A stretch of DNA of 64,000 bases from Bettongia penicillata ogilbyi (taxonomy: Eukaryota > Chordata > Mammalia > Diprotodontia > Potoroidae): assembly GCA_023548195.1 (NCBI GenBank), contig JAJHZJ010000800.1, positions 124,001 to 188,000 on the forward strand, written 5' to 3'. The notes under the pieces were generated by a model. That model was given only the letters and a program-made list of their open reading frames with translations. It was not told the DNA's origin and ran no database searches. Positions 47,515 to 60,445 of the stretch are shown in pieces; the first letter of the stretch is position 1, and every line of letters begins with the position of its first letter. Both the position numbers and the translations under genes were made by a program.

Positions 47515-50105
47515 GGAGTAACTCAGAAAATGGTGGAGTAACAGCATGCACTGTCTAGAAGTCTGCCCCCAAGCCCAGCCAAAATACCTGTAAAAAATGG
47601 CTCTAAACAAATTCTGGAGCTGCAAAACCCACAGAATGACAGCATAAAGCAAAATCTCCAGCCCAAGACAGCCTGGAAGGTCACCGGGAAGTGTCTATCA
47701 CGCCATGCTTAGAGCAGAGCGCAGTCCAATGTGGGCTGAGAGTGCACAGAGGGCACCTGAGCAGGCCTTGGGGAGATTGAATCTCTCACACCTGGGGTGG
47801 TTTCCAGACTTCATGACCCCAAAATGCTGAGGATAAAAATTGGGGGGTCAGGGAGAAAAGCCTGTGAGACCAGTGCAGGAGAGTGGAGGGGGCCAGTCCC
47901 AGTCCCAGGGCAGCAGAGAGGGGAGGAGGCAGAGGAACTCACAGCAACCTCAGCCATAGTAGGGGCAGCTACATCCAGTGTTTCTGGAGCTCTAAGCCCA
48001 CAGATTTTGGGGGGATAGAGCAGGTGTCAGAGGAAGAAGAGAACTACCTTGACAAAGAGCTCAAAAATCAAGTAAATTGCTGGGGAAATGAGCAAAAATT
48101 GGAAAAAGAATCAGACTACAGAATCTTACTTTGGTGATAAGGAAGACCAAAGCATGCAAACAGAAGAAAATAAAGTCAAAGCTCCTCCATCCAAAGCCTC
48201 CAAGAAAAATATGAATTGGTCTCAGGTCATGGAAGAGCTCAAAAAAAGATTTTGAAAATCAAATAAAAGAAGTAGAGCCAAAATTGGGAAGAGAAATGAG
48301 GGTGATGCAAGAAAATCATGAAAAATGAGTCAACTGCTTGCTAAAGGGGACCCAAAAAAATTCTGAAGAAAATAACACTAAAAAATAGACTAACCCAAAT
48401 GGTAAAAGAAATCAAAAAAGACATTGAGGAGAATGCCCTAAAAAGCAGAATTGGCCAGATGGAAAAGGAGATCCAAAAGCTCACTGAAGAAAGTAATTCC
48501 TTAAAGATTAGAATGGAGCAGATGGAAGGTAATGACTTTATGGAAAATCAAGAAATTATAGAACAAAACCAAAGGAATGAAAAAATAGCAGACAATATGA
48601 AATATCTCACTGGAAAACCAACTGACCTGGAAAACTGATCCAGGAGAGAGACAATTTAATACCTGAAAGTCATGATCAAAAAAAAAGAGCCCAGACATCA
48701 TCTTTCATGAAATTATCAAGATAAACTGCCCTGATATTCTAGAACCAGAGGGCAAAATAAATAGTGAAAGAATCCACCAATCACTTCCTGAGATACAAAA
48801 AGGAAAACTCCTAGGAATATGGTAGCCAAATTCCAGAGCTCCCAGGTCAAGGAGAAAATATTGCAAGTACCCAGAAAGAAACAATTCAAATATTGTGGAA
48901 ATATAATCAGGATAACACAGGATTTAGCAACTTCTACATTAAGGGACTGAAGGGCTTGGAATATGATATTCCAGAAGTCAAAGGAACTAAGATTAAAATC
49001 AAGAATCACCTACCCAGCACTACCCAGGGGAAAAAAATGGTCATTCAATTAAATAGAAGACTTTCAAGCATTGTTGATGAAAAGACCACAGTTGAACAGA
49101 AAATCTGACTTTCAAACACAAGAATCAAGAGAAGTATGAAAAGGTAAAGAGGAAAAAGAAATCATAAGGGACTTACTAAAGTTGAAGTGTTTACATTCCT
49201 ACATGGAAAGATAACATTTGTAACCCTTGAGACTTTTCTCAGTATTTGGGTAGTTGGAGGGATTAAATACATATAGACAGAGGGCACAGGGGGAGAGCTG
49301 AATAGGAAGGGATATCTAAAAAGAGTAAAATTAAGAAATCAAGGCGTGAGAGAGGAATATATTGGGGGGAGAAATGGAATGGGGCAACTTATCTCTTATA
49401 AGAGAGGCAAGAAAAAGCTTTTTCAATGGAGGGGAAAAGGGGGAGGTAAAAAGGAAAAAGTGAAGCTTACTCTCATCACATTGGCTTAATGAGGGAGTAA
49501 CATGCACACTCAATTTGGTATAAAAATCTATCTTACACTACAGGAAAGTAGGGGAGAAGGCAATAAGTAGGGAATGGGGGGATGATAGAAGGGAGGGCAA
49601 ATGGGAGGAGGGGGAAATTAGAAGTAAACACTTTTGGGGAAGGACAAGGTCAAAAGAGAGAACAGAATAAACGGGAGGCAGGATAGGATAGAAGGAAACA
49701 GAATTAATCTTTCACAACACGACTTTTATGGAAGTCTTTTGCATAACTACACATGTATAACCTATATTGAATTGCTTGCCTTCTCATTGGGGATGGGTGG
49801 GGAGGGAGGAAGGGAAAGAAGTTGGAACTCAAAGTTTTCAAAATGAATGTTAAAAATAATTTTTACATGCAACTAGGAAATTAGAAATACAGGGACTGGG
49901 GTATAGAAATCTATCTTGCCCCACAAGAAAACAGGGGAGATGGGGATAAGGGAAGGGAGGGGTGTGAAAGAAGGGAGGGAAAAGGGGTAATCAACATGCA
50001 CAGTGTCTTGGGGTGGGGATAGGGGAGAGATGGGGAGAAAATTTGGAATTCAAAATCTTGTGGAAATGAATGTAGAAAACTAAAAATAAATAAATTTTTT
50101 TTTAA
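47515..50105 (+). mobile_element. HAL1-type (ORF1-only) LINE, apparently full length
   Basis: The layout is 5' UTR (47515-48087), one ORF1-like frame (48088-49108), a long purine-rich 3' UTR with two similar tail segments (49520-49880 and 49895-50105), and an A-rich terminus (aaaactaaaaataaataaat). There is no ORF2 sequence between ORF1 and the terminus. This matches the half-L1 (HAL1) type known from mammals, which depends on L1 machinery. It lies in PSEN1 intron 5, antisense to the gene. A 5' start such as aaaatggtggagtaacag and the gggagattgaatctctcaca phrase resemble marsupial copies I remember. Confidence 0.7.
48088..49108 (+). pseudogene. HAL1-type ORF1, inactivated
   Basis: The ATG at 48088-48090 starts an L1 ORF1-like protein (MSKNWKKNQTTESYFGDKED). 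A coiled-coil region follows with MEELK, EENNTLKNRLTQM-like and GQMEKEIQKLTEESNSLKIR segments, then an RNA-binding middle and a conserved GLEYDIPEVKG motif, and a TGA at 49106-49108. Length is about 1.02 kb. An extra A in a run at about 48240-48247 shifts the frame, and a TGA occurs near 48326, so it cannot encode the full protein. Confidence 0.75.
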
Positions 50106-50309
50106 AAGTAGTTCAACTAAAGGAGAGATATAAATAATCAGAATCAAGGATTTTTATAGTTTTTTCCCTGTCATCAAGCCCCAACTCTCTTAAATCTTCA
50201 TATGCCAAATGAAGGGAGAGGATAGTCATTCAATGAACTTTTCTCCTCTAGTTAATCAGAAGGCCAATAAAAAGTATTAAGAGATTACACTCTACATTTC
50301 CCAATGCAG

Positions 50310-51045
50310 AATGGGTCAACTTAAGAATAAGCAGTTCTGAAAAGAATTGCAAACTATGGGCCACATGAAATATTGCTCCAGATCAATAATAACAAAAGAA
50401 AAATACTAATTAAAAAAAACTTTTAGATTCACCTCACATCCAGAAAATTGGGAAAGAAAAAAAAATTGAAATAATCACATTTATAGGGACTTTTGGAAAT
50501 CAAGCATACTAATACACTATTGGTAAGCTATGAACTAATCCCAATAGTTTGATTACCAATTGGGAATTATGAAAAGAAGGTGACTATAATGTTCATACTC
50601 ACTGAACTGGACACAAAGTAGATGCCTATTAATCATGGAATGGCCAAACAAATTCTGGTACATCAACATAATAGGATGTTATAGTGCTGTAAGAAATGAT
50701 CAAGGTACTGTACTTCACTGGAGAAACATGGTAAATTCATTACATGAGCTAATGAAGAATGAAGTCAAAAGAACCAGGAAAATAATATACACAAAACTGG
50801 CCCCAAAGAAGAGATGAGAAAATGCACGCAAGAGAATGTGGGCATTAGATGTTGGATATACCGTCAGATTCAGATGATATGTTGGCCAAGTTTTGCTAAT
50901 GTTCCAACTCCCAGTACCCCACCTTTTCAAATTCTTTATTAAAAGGGATAGTTTGCTGGGTTGTCAAGGAGGGAAGAATATATTCAAAAATGATGGTGTT
51001 ATAAAAACAAAAGCTATCAATGAAAAATGTAAATTAATTTTTTTT
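50310..51045 (+). mobile_element. L1 ORF2 C-terminal fragment and 3' end
   Basis: Degraded C-terminal ORF2 text: gattcacctcacatccagaa, attaatcatggaatggccaa, catgagctaatgaagaatga, aaaagaaccaggaaaataat. The 3' UTR ends gatggtgttataaaaacaaa. 5'-truncated, as most L1 copies are. Confidence 0.7.
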
Positions 51046-51161
51046 TAATACTTATGACTTGACTTTTCCTGGTCTAAAGTAAAGGTAAACATAAGACTGA
51101 TCATTAAAAATGGTCATTAAAAAAATAGTCAAAACAATAAATCAGGTTCTTATGCTTTTCA

Positions 51162-52166
<1,005 letters not shown>

Positions 52167-52423
52167 AACTGTCCATCCTTCCGGGTATAAAAGCTGACAG
52201 ACTTGATGGTGGCCACAACCACAACCATGCAAAGTGTGACTGGTACAAACAGCATAATCACATGTTTGGCACCATATTTTAAAGTCAACTCTTCATCTTC
52301 TTCATCATCATGTTCCACCACCTGCCTTGTCCCACCCTGGGGCTGTCCATTGGTCTCTGACTCAGGGTTACCATGACGCCGCCTTTCACTATGTTCATGG
52401 CGCTGTCTTTCTCTGCCATCATT
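52167..52423 (-). CDS. PSEN1: Presenilin-1 N-terminal tail and TM1 exon (human exon 4)
   Basis: 257 nt, 6 nt longer than I recall for human. Acceptor ATGCTTTTCAG before 52423, donor GTATGT after 52167. Residues run from [18 protein letters not shown], through an acidic DDEEDEE cluster and LTLKYGAKH, into transmembrane segment 1 ([17 protein letters not shown]), and end in FYTRKDGQ plus two bases of Leu. The transmembrane part and its flanks match human residues 72-113. The cytosolic tail before the acidic cluster is rich in Arg and His and has diverged. The exon with the start codon (human residues 1-29) is not in the window. Confidence 0.97.
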
Positions 52424-52689
52424 CTGAAAAGCATAAACAATCCTTTTTCAGTAAAACACATTTTTTAGTACAGTTAGGCCACAAAGCTAGAAAACGATTG
52501 TAACAAACATCAATGATAAGAAATACCTAACTAAGAGGCAGTCTGGAGTTTAAAAGGTTTAACTCTTCTTTAAAAGGTATTAACTCTTCTTCAAATACGT
52601 GATCTTTCTTCTCTACATTTCTGCTTGGGCCATTCTTCCGGCCAAATATGCTTCCCTTCCAATTCCTGCCTGCTGAAATTCTCATTCTG

Positions 52690-52880
52690 CTGAACCTGGT
52701 CTGTATACCTTATCTTCCTTTATCATTTTACCTAGAACTTCTATAGCATTTTGTTTATATTACTCTCAAGGTGGGTTTTATATAACACAGTACAAAATTT
52801 AGTTGTAGTATAATGCAGCTTTAAAGGTACCTTGTCCATTGCAAGTACTCAAATATCTGCTGAATGGATGAATGACATAT
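52690..52880 (+). repeat. Possible L2 3'-end fragment
   Basis: ttctatagcattttgtttat and a ttgcaagtactcaaatatct segment resemble a degenerate L2 terminus. Confidence 0.35.
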
Positions 52881-53169
52881 TCAGGAATATGTAATATATA
52901 TAATTCATAGCATATTCAGGAATATTAATCAGGCATTTTGGCCTATAGTGAAAATCAGTCAGCACTATATTAGACCAGTAGGCTTTTAAACATCACCTGT
53001 GCTCCTTTCTCCCCTAATATAATTACTTTCTAATTTGGGTAATACTTGGTTGCTATTATAAATACTGAAAAATCTGTATTACTTTCTAAATTACAGGTAT
53101 ATTTTATAACAGAATTCATTACTGCAAAATTTAAGAAGATTTAGCAATAATGTTAATAAATAATAGCTA

Positions 53170-53455
53170 ACACTTAATAGGGGTAGCTAGGTGGATCAGT
53201 GAATAGAACATTGGGTTTGGAAACTTTCCAGAAAGACTCATCTACTTGACTTCAAATCTGGTCTCAAACACTTACCAGCTGTGTAACCCTGGGCAATTCA
53301 CTTAGCCCTGTTTGCTTCGGTTTCCTCATCTGTAAAATAAGCTGGAGAAGGAAATGGAAAACCACTCTAGGATCTTTGCCAAGAAAACCCCAAATAGGGT
53401 CATGGAGGATTTGGACATGACCAAAACAACAACGTCAACAACCACAAACAACAAT
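53170..53455 (+). repeat. Mar1-type CORE-SINE
   Basis: Head ggggtagctaggtggatcag, CORE with gtgtaaccctgggcaattca and tttcctcatctgtaaaataa, tail with gagaaggaaatggaaaacca and aagaaaaccccaaatagggt, ending in an acaacaacg-type repeat. Confidence 0.9.
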
Positions 53456-53504
53456 AGCAGTTTAAGGTTTACAAAGTGCTGTTAAAAAAAATAAATACAC
53501 ACAC

Positions 53505-53690
53505 ACACACATCTCTTTTGATCTTCACAAGAACCCTGGAAAGTAGGTACTATTAACTCCATTTTATACATGAGGAAACTGAGGCAAACAGGTCGGAGGT
53601 TGACTTGTCCAAGGTCACAAAGGCTGGATATGAAGTGAGGTCTTTCTGATGCTACCCAGTACTCTATCCACTGTGCCACCCAGATCCAGT
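53505..53690 (-). repeat. MIR/THER1-type SINE
   Basis: tgatcttcacaagaaccctg, tacatgaggaaactgaggca, ttgtccaaggtcacaaaggc, actctatccactgtgccacc. A short CA repeat precedes it at 53498-53512. Confidence 0.8.
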
Positions 53691-53924
53691 TTATTCTCTG
53701 CTAGTACTCGCTTGCCACAGGATTACCTGCAACATAAGAAGGACCTGGTGCAGATCTTTAATGCCACAGTATTAAGGACAAATATTTCTGAAAACTGTTG
53801 TAGGTTAATATTTTGGATGCAATCAAACAGAAGAGGGCTGTATAATGGATACTGCTTTAACAATTTTGCTTTTGGAGAATACGAGATAATACCCACAATA
53901 ATAGTTCCTTAATAAAAATCCCTT

Positions 53925-54110
53925 ATCTACATTACCTCATTTGACCCTCACAATAACCTGTAAGAAAAGTACCACTGTTTTCCTCATTTTATAGATGAGG
54001 AAGTTGAGACAAAGAGAGAATAAGTGACTTGACCGAAGTGACAGAGTTGGTAAGGGTCTCTAAGGAAGGATTTGAATTCATCACTTCCTGACTGTAGAGT
54101 TTGAGTAACT
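53925..54110 (-). repeat. MIR-type SINE
   Basis: cctcatttgaccctcacaat, ttatagatgaggaagttgag, aagtgacttgaccgaagtga, ggatttgaattcatcacttc. Confidence 0.7.
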
Positions 54111-54302
54111 AGTCCTGCTCCTCTTTTCCCACAATTCAAACACTGTTCTTTGCAGTTTTGGTTTGAGAAACAAACAGGGGAGGAATTATCTTGAACTGAG
54201 TCATGCTTGCTAACTCCTTGCTAATACACTCAGTTATTCTTCTAATTTCCCATCAGAAATACTAATTTAGGTTGCTCTTCCATGAGGGACTACACATGGC
54301 AG

Positions 54303-54350
54303 ATTAAGGCAGCTAGGTGGCATGGTGAACAAAGCAGGGGACTTAAAGAA
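54303..54350 (+). repeat. tRNA-like SINE head fragment
   Basis: aaggcagctaggtggcatgg matches the head of the marsupial SINEs; the rest is absent. Confidence 0.6.
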
Positions 54351-55644
54351 AAAGGCAAAGAGAAAGAGTTTTCCAAATCCTAAACATCCCTCCTATCGAT
54401 CTTTGAGCACAACCCTCTTCGCTGAAAACTACTTCAGGAATCTGGGATGGGGAAAACCTTTTTGAGCTTACTTTTCTTTTTAGCTTTTCCTTCCCTTTCA
54501 GTATTACATTCCCCTATAATTTGACTCCCAGATTTCCTTTAGGCCACTTTTCTAAACCTTTTCTCATCCTGGGAAATTGATATTTACCAACTGACTGCCT
54601 CTGCAGAGTGACCATGGCTGGCAAGGAAGGGAATCTGGCAAAGCAACAGGATGGCATTCTAGGGTAACTATCCCTGAGAAGTCACAAAACAAACCAATAT
54701 CCCCCACCCAAAGAAAAGCCAGCATTTCTCCCTTTCACCTCACCTCGAGTATTGTTTGAGCGAGCCCTACAAAGTCAAGAATGTTTATCTTATTTTTGAT
54801 CTTTTTTATTATTTATTATTCTTACCTTATTTATCTTATACTTAGTACACTGGGATATTAGAAAACTGGATCTCCAAGGGGGACAACATCTTCTGCATCA
54901 CTTAATGAAGTCTAGTCAATCAACAAATCAACTATGCAGCCCTTCTGTTCGGGGTTTGCTAATTTCTGAGGTGTAAATGCTCACCTTGAAGATTTAATAA
55001 TGAGCTCATGGTGTGAGCCGGCTCCAGCATCCTCTCACCGTCCTCTTCCTTACCAGTGTCTTATCAAAGAAATCTTCACTACATACAGGACACTGCTCCT
55101 GATCACCCTATCTACCGACAAGCTACTTCCTTTCATGACATTTTCCTTCTTCTCAGAGTCTCAATCTTAAGTTTTAGTATGAACCTGTCACAAATCTGAT
55201 AATTTCTGACGTTAGTCAAATAAAAGAAATACTACTTTTTATTCTTAACAAAAGTACATAAGTTCTGAAGTAAATGATTGGGGACAAGGGAAGGTTGCAG
55301 TTACCTGTGGTAGAGTTGCAAACTATGGCATAGTAAGATGTCAATGTTGCTATATGACACTCATGGGATGAAAATAATTGAGAATTAAAAATACCAATGA
55401 TTACTGTATTGTTGGATTGACTGTTTCAGAGGCAAAAATTGAAAACAGAGGTAAATAATGACTAATTTCCAGAGACTTCAGGGATTAGAAAGAATGACTT
55501 CTCCCTATATTATGTTAATGACATTTCACATAGGGAGGGGACATGTGAGGAATGATTAAGGCCTACTGGCAAGTATATTTATGATTATGCAAGGCTTCCC
55601 AAGGTTTTAGTCATTTCCTTTTGAAAGAGGATAATTCCTTCATT

Positions 55645-56088
55645 TCTAAAATATATAGAAAATCAACTCAAATTTACAAGAATAAAAGTCATTCCCCAAT
55701 TGATAAATGGTTAAAGGATATGAACAGGCAGTTTTCAGAGGAAGAAATTAAAGTTATTTATAGTCATATGAAAAAATATTCTAAATCACTACTGATGTAA
55801 ATCTAAACAACTCTGAGGTACCACATCACACCTATCAGATTGCCTAACATGACAAAACAGGAAGATGATAAATATTGGAGAAGATGTAGGAGAATTGGAA
55901 CACTAAATCACTGTTGGTGGAGCTGTGAGCTGATCCAACCATTCTGGAGGGCAATTTGGAACTATGTCCAAAGGTCTACAAAAATGTGTATACCCTTTGA
56001 CCCAGCAATATTGCTTCTAGGACTGTATCCCAAAGAGATCATAAAAATGGGAAAAGGACTTCATATTTGCATATTCCTCCCTCATTTC
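55645..56088 (+). mobile_element. L1 ORF2 C-terminal fragment
   Basis: ggttaaaggatatgaacagg, tctgaggtaccacatcacac, atcactgttggtggagctgt and ctttgacccagcaatattgc. Conceptual translation includes GTLNHCWWSCELIQPFWRAI and CIPFDPAILLLGLYP, the conserved L1 ORF2 C-terminal segment. Truncated at both ends. Confidence 0.85.
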
Positions 56089-56632
56089 TCTTGAGCACTA
56101 GACTCACATCACTAATTATGATTGCATGCCTTCACCCAGATACCCATTAGACACCTCAAACTTAAAACATCCAAAACAACTTAATATCTTTTCTTGTATT
56201 TCCCACCTTTCCAAATCTTTTATTTCTGATAATCCAACGTTCTCAACGTTGGAGTCAACCTTGACTCCTTAACCTTCTTCATGCCACATATCCAATCAGT
56301 AGTAAATTTTTGTCACCTATATTTCCAACACATCTCCAGCACACATCCCTCTTTACCGCTTGGCTTGGTTCAGGCTCTTAACACTTCTCCCTTGGGCAAA
56401 GCAAAGCAAAAAAACAAAACCAACATCCCCCTAAGCTGTCTCCCTTCCTGAAGTCTCCTCTTTCCAAACTACTCTCTATGTTGTTTACAAACTGATAATC
56501 CTAAAATACAGGCCAGATGCTGTCACTACCCTATCCAAGAAGTTTCAGTGCTTTCCTATTGCCTCCAACATAAAACACAAACTCCTTGGTGTGGCATTTA
56601 AAGGCCTTCAAAATCTGGCTCCAACCTATGGT

Positions 56633-56805
56633 ACAGCAAAAAAAGTACTGGTTCTGGAGTCAGAGGACATGATTTTAAACTCCATCTCCCAAGCTTAGGG
56701 GAATCACTCACCTCCCAGGGCCTTACAATTTCTTCAGCTGTAAAGGGACAGAGTTAGATTATGTGACTTCTGAAGCATCTTGCAGTTCTAGGTCCATGAT
56801 CCTAT
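56633..56805 (+). repeat. MIR-type SINE in L2
   Basis: gtactggttctggagtcaga, caatttcttcagctgtaaag, tgaagcatcttgcagttcta. Confidence 0.65.
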
Positions 56806-57024
56806 CTTCCAAAACGATTTTACATCCCTCCTCCTTCACATACTCTACCCTCCAGCTTCAAAGTTTATTTGCCGCTTCCTGATCACAATGTTCCATTTGC
56901 CATCTCCATGACTTTGAACAGGCCTATATACCATGACCAGAATGTTCTCCCTTCTTATGGCTACTTCCTAAAATCTTTAGTTCCCTTAAAGATTCAGCTC
57001 AAGGGCCACTTCTTGCGAAAGTCC

Positions 57025-57225
57025 TTTTACAGTATCACAGACTCGGAACTGGAAGTGACCTCAGAAGTCATCTAGCCTAACTTCCTCATTCTGCAGATGA
57101 GGAAAGTGAGACCCAAAGCAGCAAAGCAACTTGTGAGGCAAGAGTAGCAGAGCCAGGATCTGAACTTAAGCACTCTGACGAGCAAGTCACTGCCCTTTCC
57201 ATTACATCATACTGCTCCTAACTGC
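57025..57225 (-). repeat. MIR-type SINE in L2
   Basis: gaactggaagtgacctcaga, agtcatctagcctaacttcc, cagatgaggaaagtgagacc, gagccaggatctgaacttaa. Confidence 0.7.
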
Positions 57226-58064
57226 TCATTCCTTATTTCTCCAGTTGTTAGTGCTTTCCTTGCTCCCTCAAAAAACACTACGCAACTACCTCGTAAGTAT
57301 TTTGTATTTACTCATTTGTGCACGTTGTTTTGCCTCCTTGAGAGGAGGGACTGTTTCATTTTTGCCTTTGTATCCACATAGTACCTATTACATAGTAGAC
57401 ATTTAATAAATACTTGTTGAATTTATGGATTCTCTGTACAGGATACAGTTTGATCAACCCTTAAGAGTTGAAAGATGAGGATTCTAAGCCTTTATTCTAG
57501 AGTAGACTCATAAATAAAAATCTGGCATATCAAATGAAAAACTTTACTGATTAAAAGCAATCTATTTCTACAACAGAGAATTTCAGGAGGCATCAGAGAC
57601 TTTCCTGTAGTGTTCTATTTCTATAATTTTAGGAAAGGACAAAATTTGTAAGCTGTTGAAGTAACTAGTTAAAATATTATTAAATATTTACAAATTGTTA
57701 AAGAGTATATTAGGCTTGAGTTTTTGATCTTCTATAAAATTATCAAGATTTTATTTGTCCAATATTTGTGATTTGTTACTTGTACCACAGATGGTTACCC
57801 AAAACTTCGCTTTTCAGTTTTTCCTTGTCTTTGACATTACTAAAATAGCCATTTATAGTTGTAGCAAAAAAAATAATAATAATTTTTTAAATCACCTTCA
57901 GTTACTAGTTGGAGCTCTGGATACAATTCAATCAATTTAGAGCCATGCCTTCATTATTTTCTCTCTCCAAAGTTATGAACCTACAAATATGACACCTGCA
58001 CTTACAGGTTGGCTATTTCTTTCAGCTTTACAAGATTTCTCATGATTTCTTCTCTCTTTACCCC

Positions 58065-58650
58065 CTGACTAAAACAATATGAAGAATAATTACAACAAAA
58101 TCAAACTGAATATGCTAGATGAGTATGACAATGAGGTAGGCCAGGTTTGAAAAAGGGAGAAGAAAATTGACCCCCCCCCTTTTTTTTTTGGAAGAGGCAA
58201 GGGACTGTGGGCGCATGACACTGAATACATGGTTAGACTCAGATGATCAGTAGATTAGTTTTGTTAAACTGTCTTTGTTTCTAATTTCATTCTTATTCTT
58301 TGAAAATGTCTTAAGTGGGTTCTATAACAATTCCAAAAGTCTCATGATGGAAACTGCTATATCCACGTTGACAGAAAGAATTACAGAGTCTGAAAGCAGG
58401 AAGAAGCAGACTATTTGCTCTCTCTTTTTTTTGTTTTGTTTCTTCTTGCTTGTGGTTCATTCCATTGGTTATAAGTCTTTGAACATGATTAACCTGAAAA
58501 TAGTTTTAATGTGAATGTATATGTAGAACCTATATCAGACTGCATGCCGTTTTGGGGTGGATGGAAGGGAGAGAGGCGAAGAAAATTTGGAACCCCAAAG
58601 TTTGTGGAACTGAACGTTGTAAACTAAAAATAAATAAATAAATTTAATTT
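58065..58650 (+). mobile_element. L1-type LINE 3' end
   Basis: caattccaaaagtctcatga, tggaaactgctatatccacg, cctatatcagactgcatgcc, gaaaatttggaaccccaaag, then gtaaactaaaaataaataaa. The final tail is like that of the HAL1-type element at 50040-50105. Confidence 0.7.
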
Positions 58651-59204
58651 TAAAAAAGAAAGAAAAATTCCTTAAAGACAAGTAAAAACTAAAGACATCA
58701 ATACATTTTTTATTTAGGAAAAAAGTTACCTCACCCATTTGCTGACAAACTATCTAATGAATTTACTGTTTCATATTAAAAAAAAGTACAACAGATGGAT
58801 TTTATTTACAAAGAAGCAAACATATTTTAGTGTAAAATAGTTTTAACAGCTGAACACGTGCTAGCATACACACTCTTTCAGAAACTAACTTAAAAGACAA
58901 ATACTGAAAACATCTGTTTCCCAAGCAGGAATATGCCAGTTTTTCTATTTTGATAAAATGACTGTCATCTATAATGAATCATGCTAACTAAAATTTATTC
59001 CTAAAAGGATTTGAAAAATTTAAGTAGAATAAACTGAAAATTAATAACAATAACAAGGGTTCAATTTTTAAATGTAATATCTTTTGTAATACCACCTTCG
59101 CTCTATTATCTCACTTTGAGATATAGTCAATGACGATTAATCATAAACATGAGGGAAAACAAAAACAAATATACCTGATTTCAGACTCACTTTGGAAAAC
59201 TGAC

Positions 59205-59440
59205 TACAGCTATTGTTCAGTTATGCCCGACTCTTCATGATACAATTTGGGGTTTTCTGGACATAGATACTGGAGTGGTTTGCTATTTCCTTCTCTAGCT
59301 CATTTTACACATAAGGAACTGAGGCAAATAAGTTTAAGTGACTTGCCCAGTGTCACACAGTTAATAAGTATCTGAGGCCAAACTTACACTCATGAAGCTG
59401 AGTCTTCAAATCCAGTGCTCTATTCACCTAGCTGTCAAAA
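59205..59440 (-). repeat. Mar1-type CORE-SINE
   Basis: Reversed: ttatgcccgactcttcatga, ttgctatttccttctctagc, cttgcccagtgtcacacagt, gtgctctattcacctagctg. Confidence 0.85.
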
Positions 59441-59505
59441 ATAATCTCATTTGATTCTTACAACAATGCTGGGAGCTAAGTACTATCTATCATTATCCTC
59501 ACTTT
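59440..59505 (-). repeat. MIR fragment between two Mar1 SINEs
   Basis: atctcatttgattcttacaa, caatgctgggagctaagtac, cattatcctcactttac: a reversed MIR piece cut by the next SINE. Confidence 0.6.
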
Positions 59506-59745
59506 ACTGTTTAATCGTTTTAGTTGTGTCCAACTCTTTGTAACCCTTTTTGGGAGTTTTCTTGGCAAACATACTAGAGCAGTTTGCCATTTCCTTCCCT
59601 AGTTCATTTTACAGATGAGGAAACTGAGGTCAACAGTTAAGTGACTTCCCAGGGCCACAGAGATAGTATGTGTCTGGATTTTAACTTAGATCTTCCTGAC
59701 TCCAGGCCCAGTGCTCTAAGAACTGCACCACCTAGCTGTTCCTGG
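59505..59745 (-). repeat. Mar1-type CORE-SINE
   Basis: Reversed: ttgtgtccaactctttgtaa, tttgccatttccttccctag, ttacagatgaggaaactgag, ctgcaccacctagctgttcc. Confidence 0.88.
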
Positions 59746-60049
59746 CTACTGTACCCATGTAAAAAATAAAATACCTGAGGATAATATACATAAGGATACC
59801 AGGCTGTACCAATTCTTACCATTTTTTTCTAAAGTCTATAGTTTCAGCTATCCCTTATTTTAGAAGTTTAGGGTACAACTGAATTGTCTGGAAATTGGTT
59901 TTTAGTTTGTGCATATTTCTTTAGTAAGGCCAGTTCTAATGTAACATAGCTGACTACTGTCAATAATTTGTGCAGTTTAAGAAACAAACTTCAATCTAGC
60001 AAACAAGCACCATAAAAAGAAAATATTACAAAGTTAATCACAAATGTGT

Positions 60050-60445
60050 ACATTAGATTACAGGAAAAAAAATATTACATATCTGCAGAAGACACTTTAG
60101 CTTTGGAAATCAGACCAAACACCCTCTGCCCCATGCCCCTTTCTCTGATTAGATCTGGACAGCTCTTCCAAGAATCTCCATTTAAGGAGAGTGCCCAGGC
60201 CTTTCCATGTCTTACCAGGTTACAATTCAGACTCTACCATTATTTCTTTCCCACGCAACACCTCTTTCCACTTTTCAGCTTCCTTTTATGTGTTGTCTTT
60301 TCTCCATTAGAATATAAGCTCCTTGAGGGAAGAGAATATCTTTTCTTCTTCTTGTTATAATTACATTCCCAGTGTTTAGCACAGTGCCCAGAATATAGTA
60401 AGTACTTAATAAAGTTGTATGTACTGGGCTAACTGACTGAATGGA
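60050..60445 (+). repeat. L2 LINE 3' end
   Basis: aatataagctccttgaggga, cattcccagtgtttagcaca, gtgcccagaatatagtaagt and acttaataaagttgtatgta. Confidence 0.7.

Larger units (their letters stand above)
56090..57430 (+). mobile_element. L2 LINE 3' region, split by two MIR-type insertions
   Basis: cattagacacctcaaactta, cagtgctttcctattgcctc, caaactccttggtgtggcat, ttaaaggccttcaaaatctg, then ccttgagaggagggactgtt and acatagtagacatttaataa. Interrupted at 56633-56805 and 57025-57225. Confidence 0.8.

Noticed and set aside
55840..56094. 84-codon frame with GTLNHCWWSCELIQ as a host gene
   Set aside because: It is the C-terminal segment of L1 ORF2, truncated at both ends.
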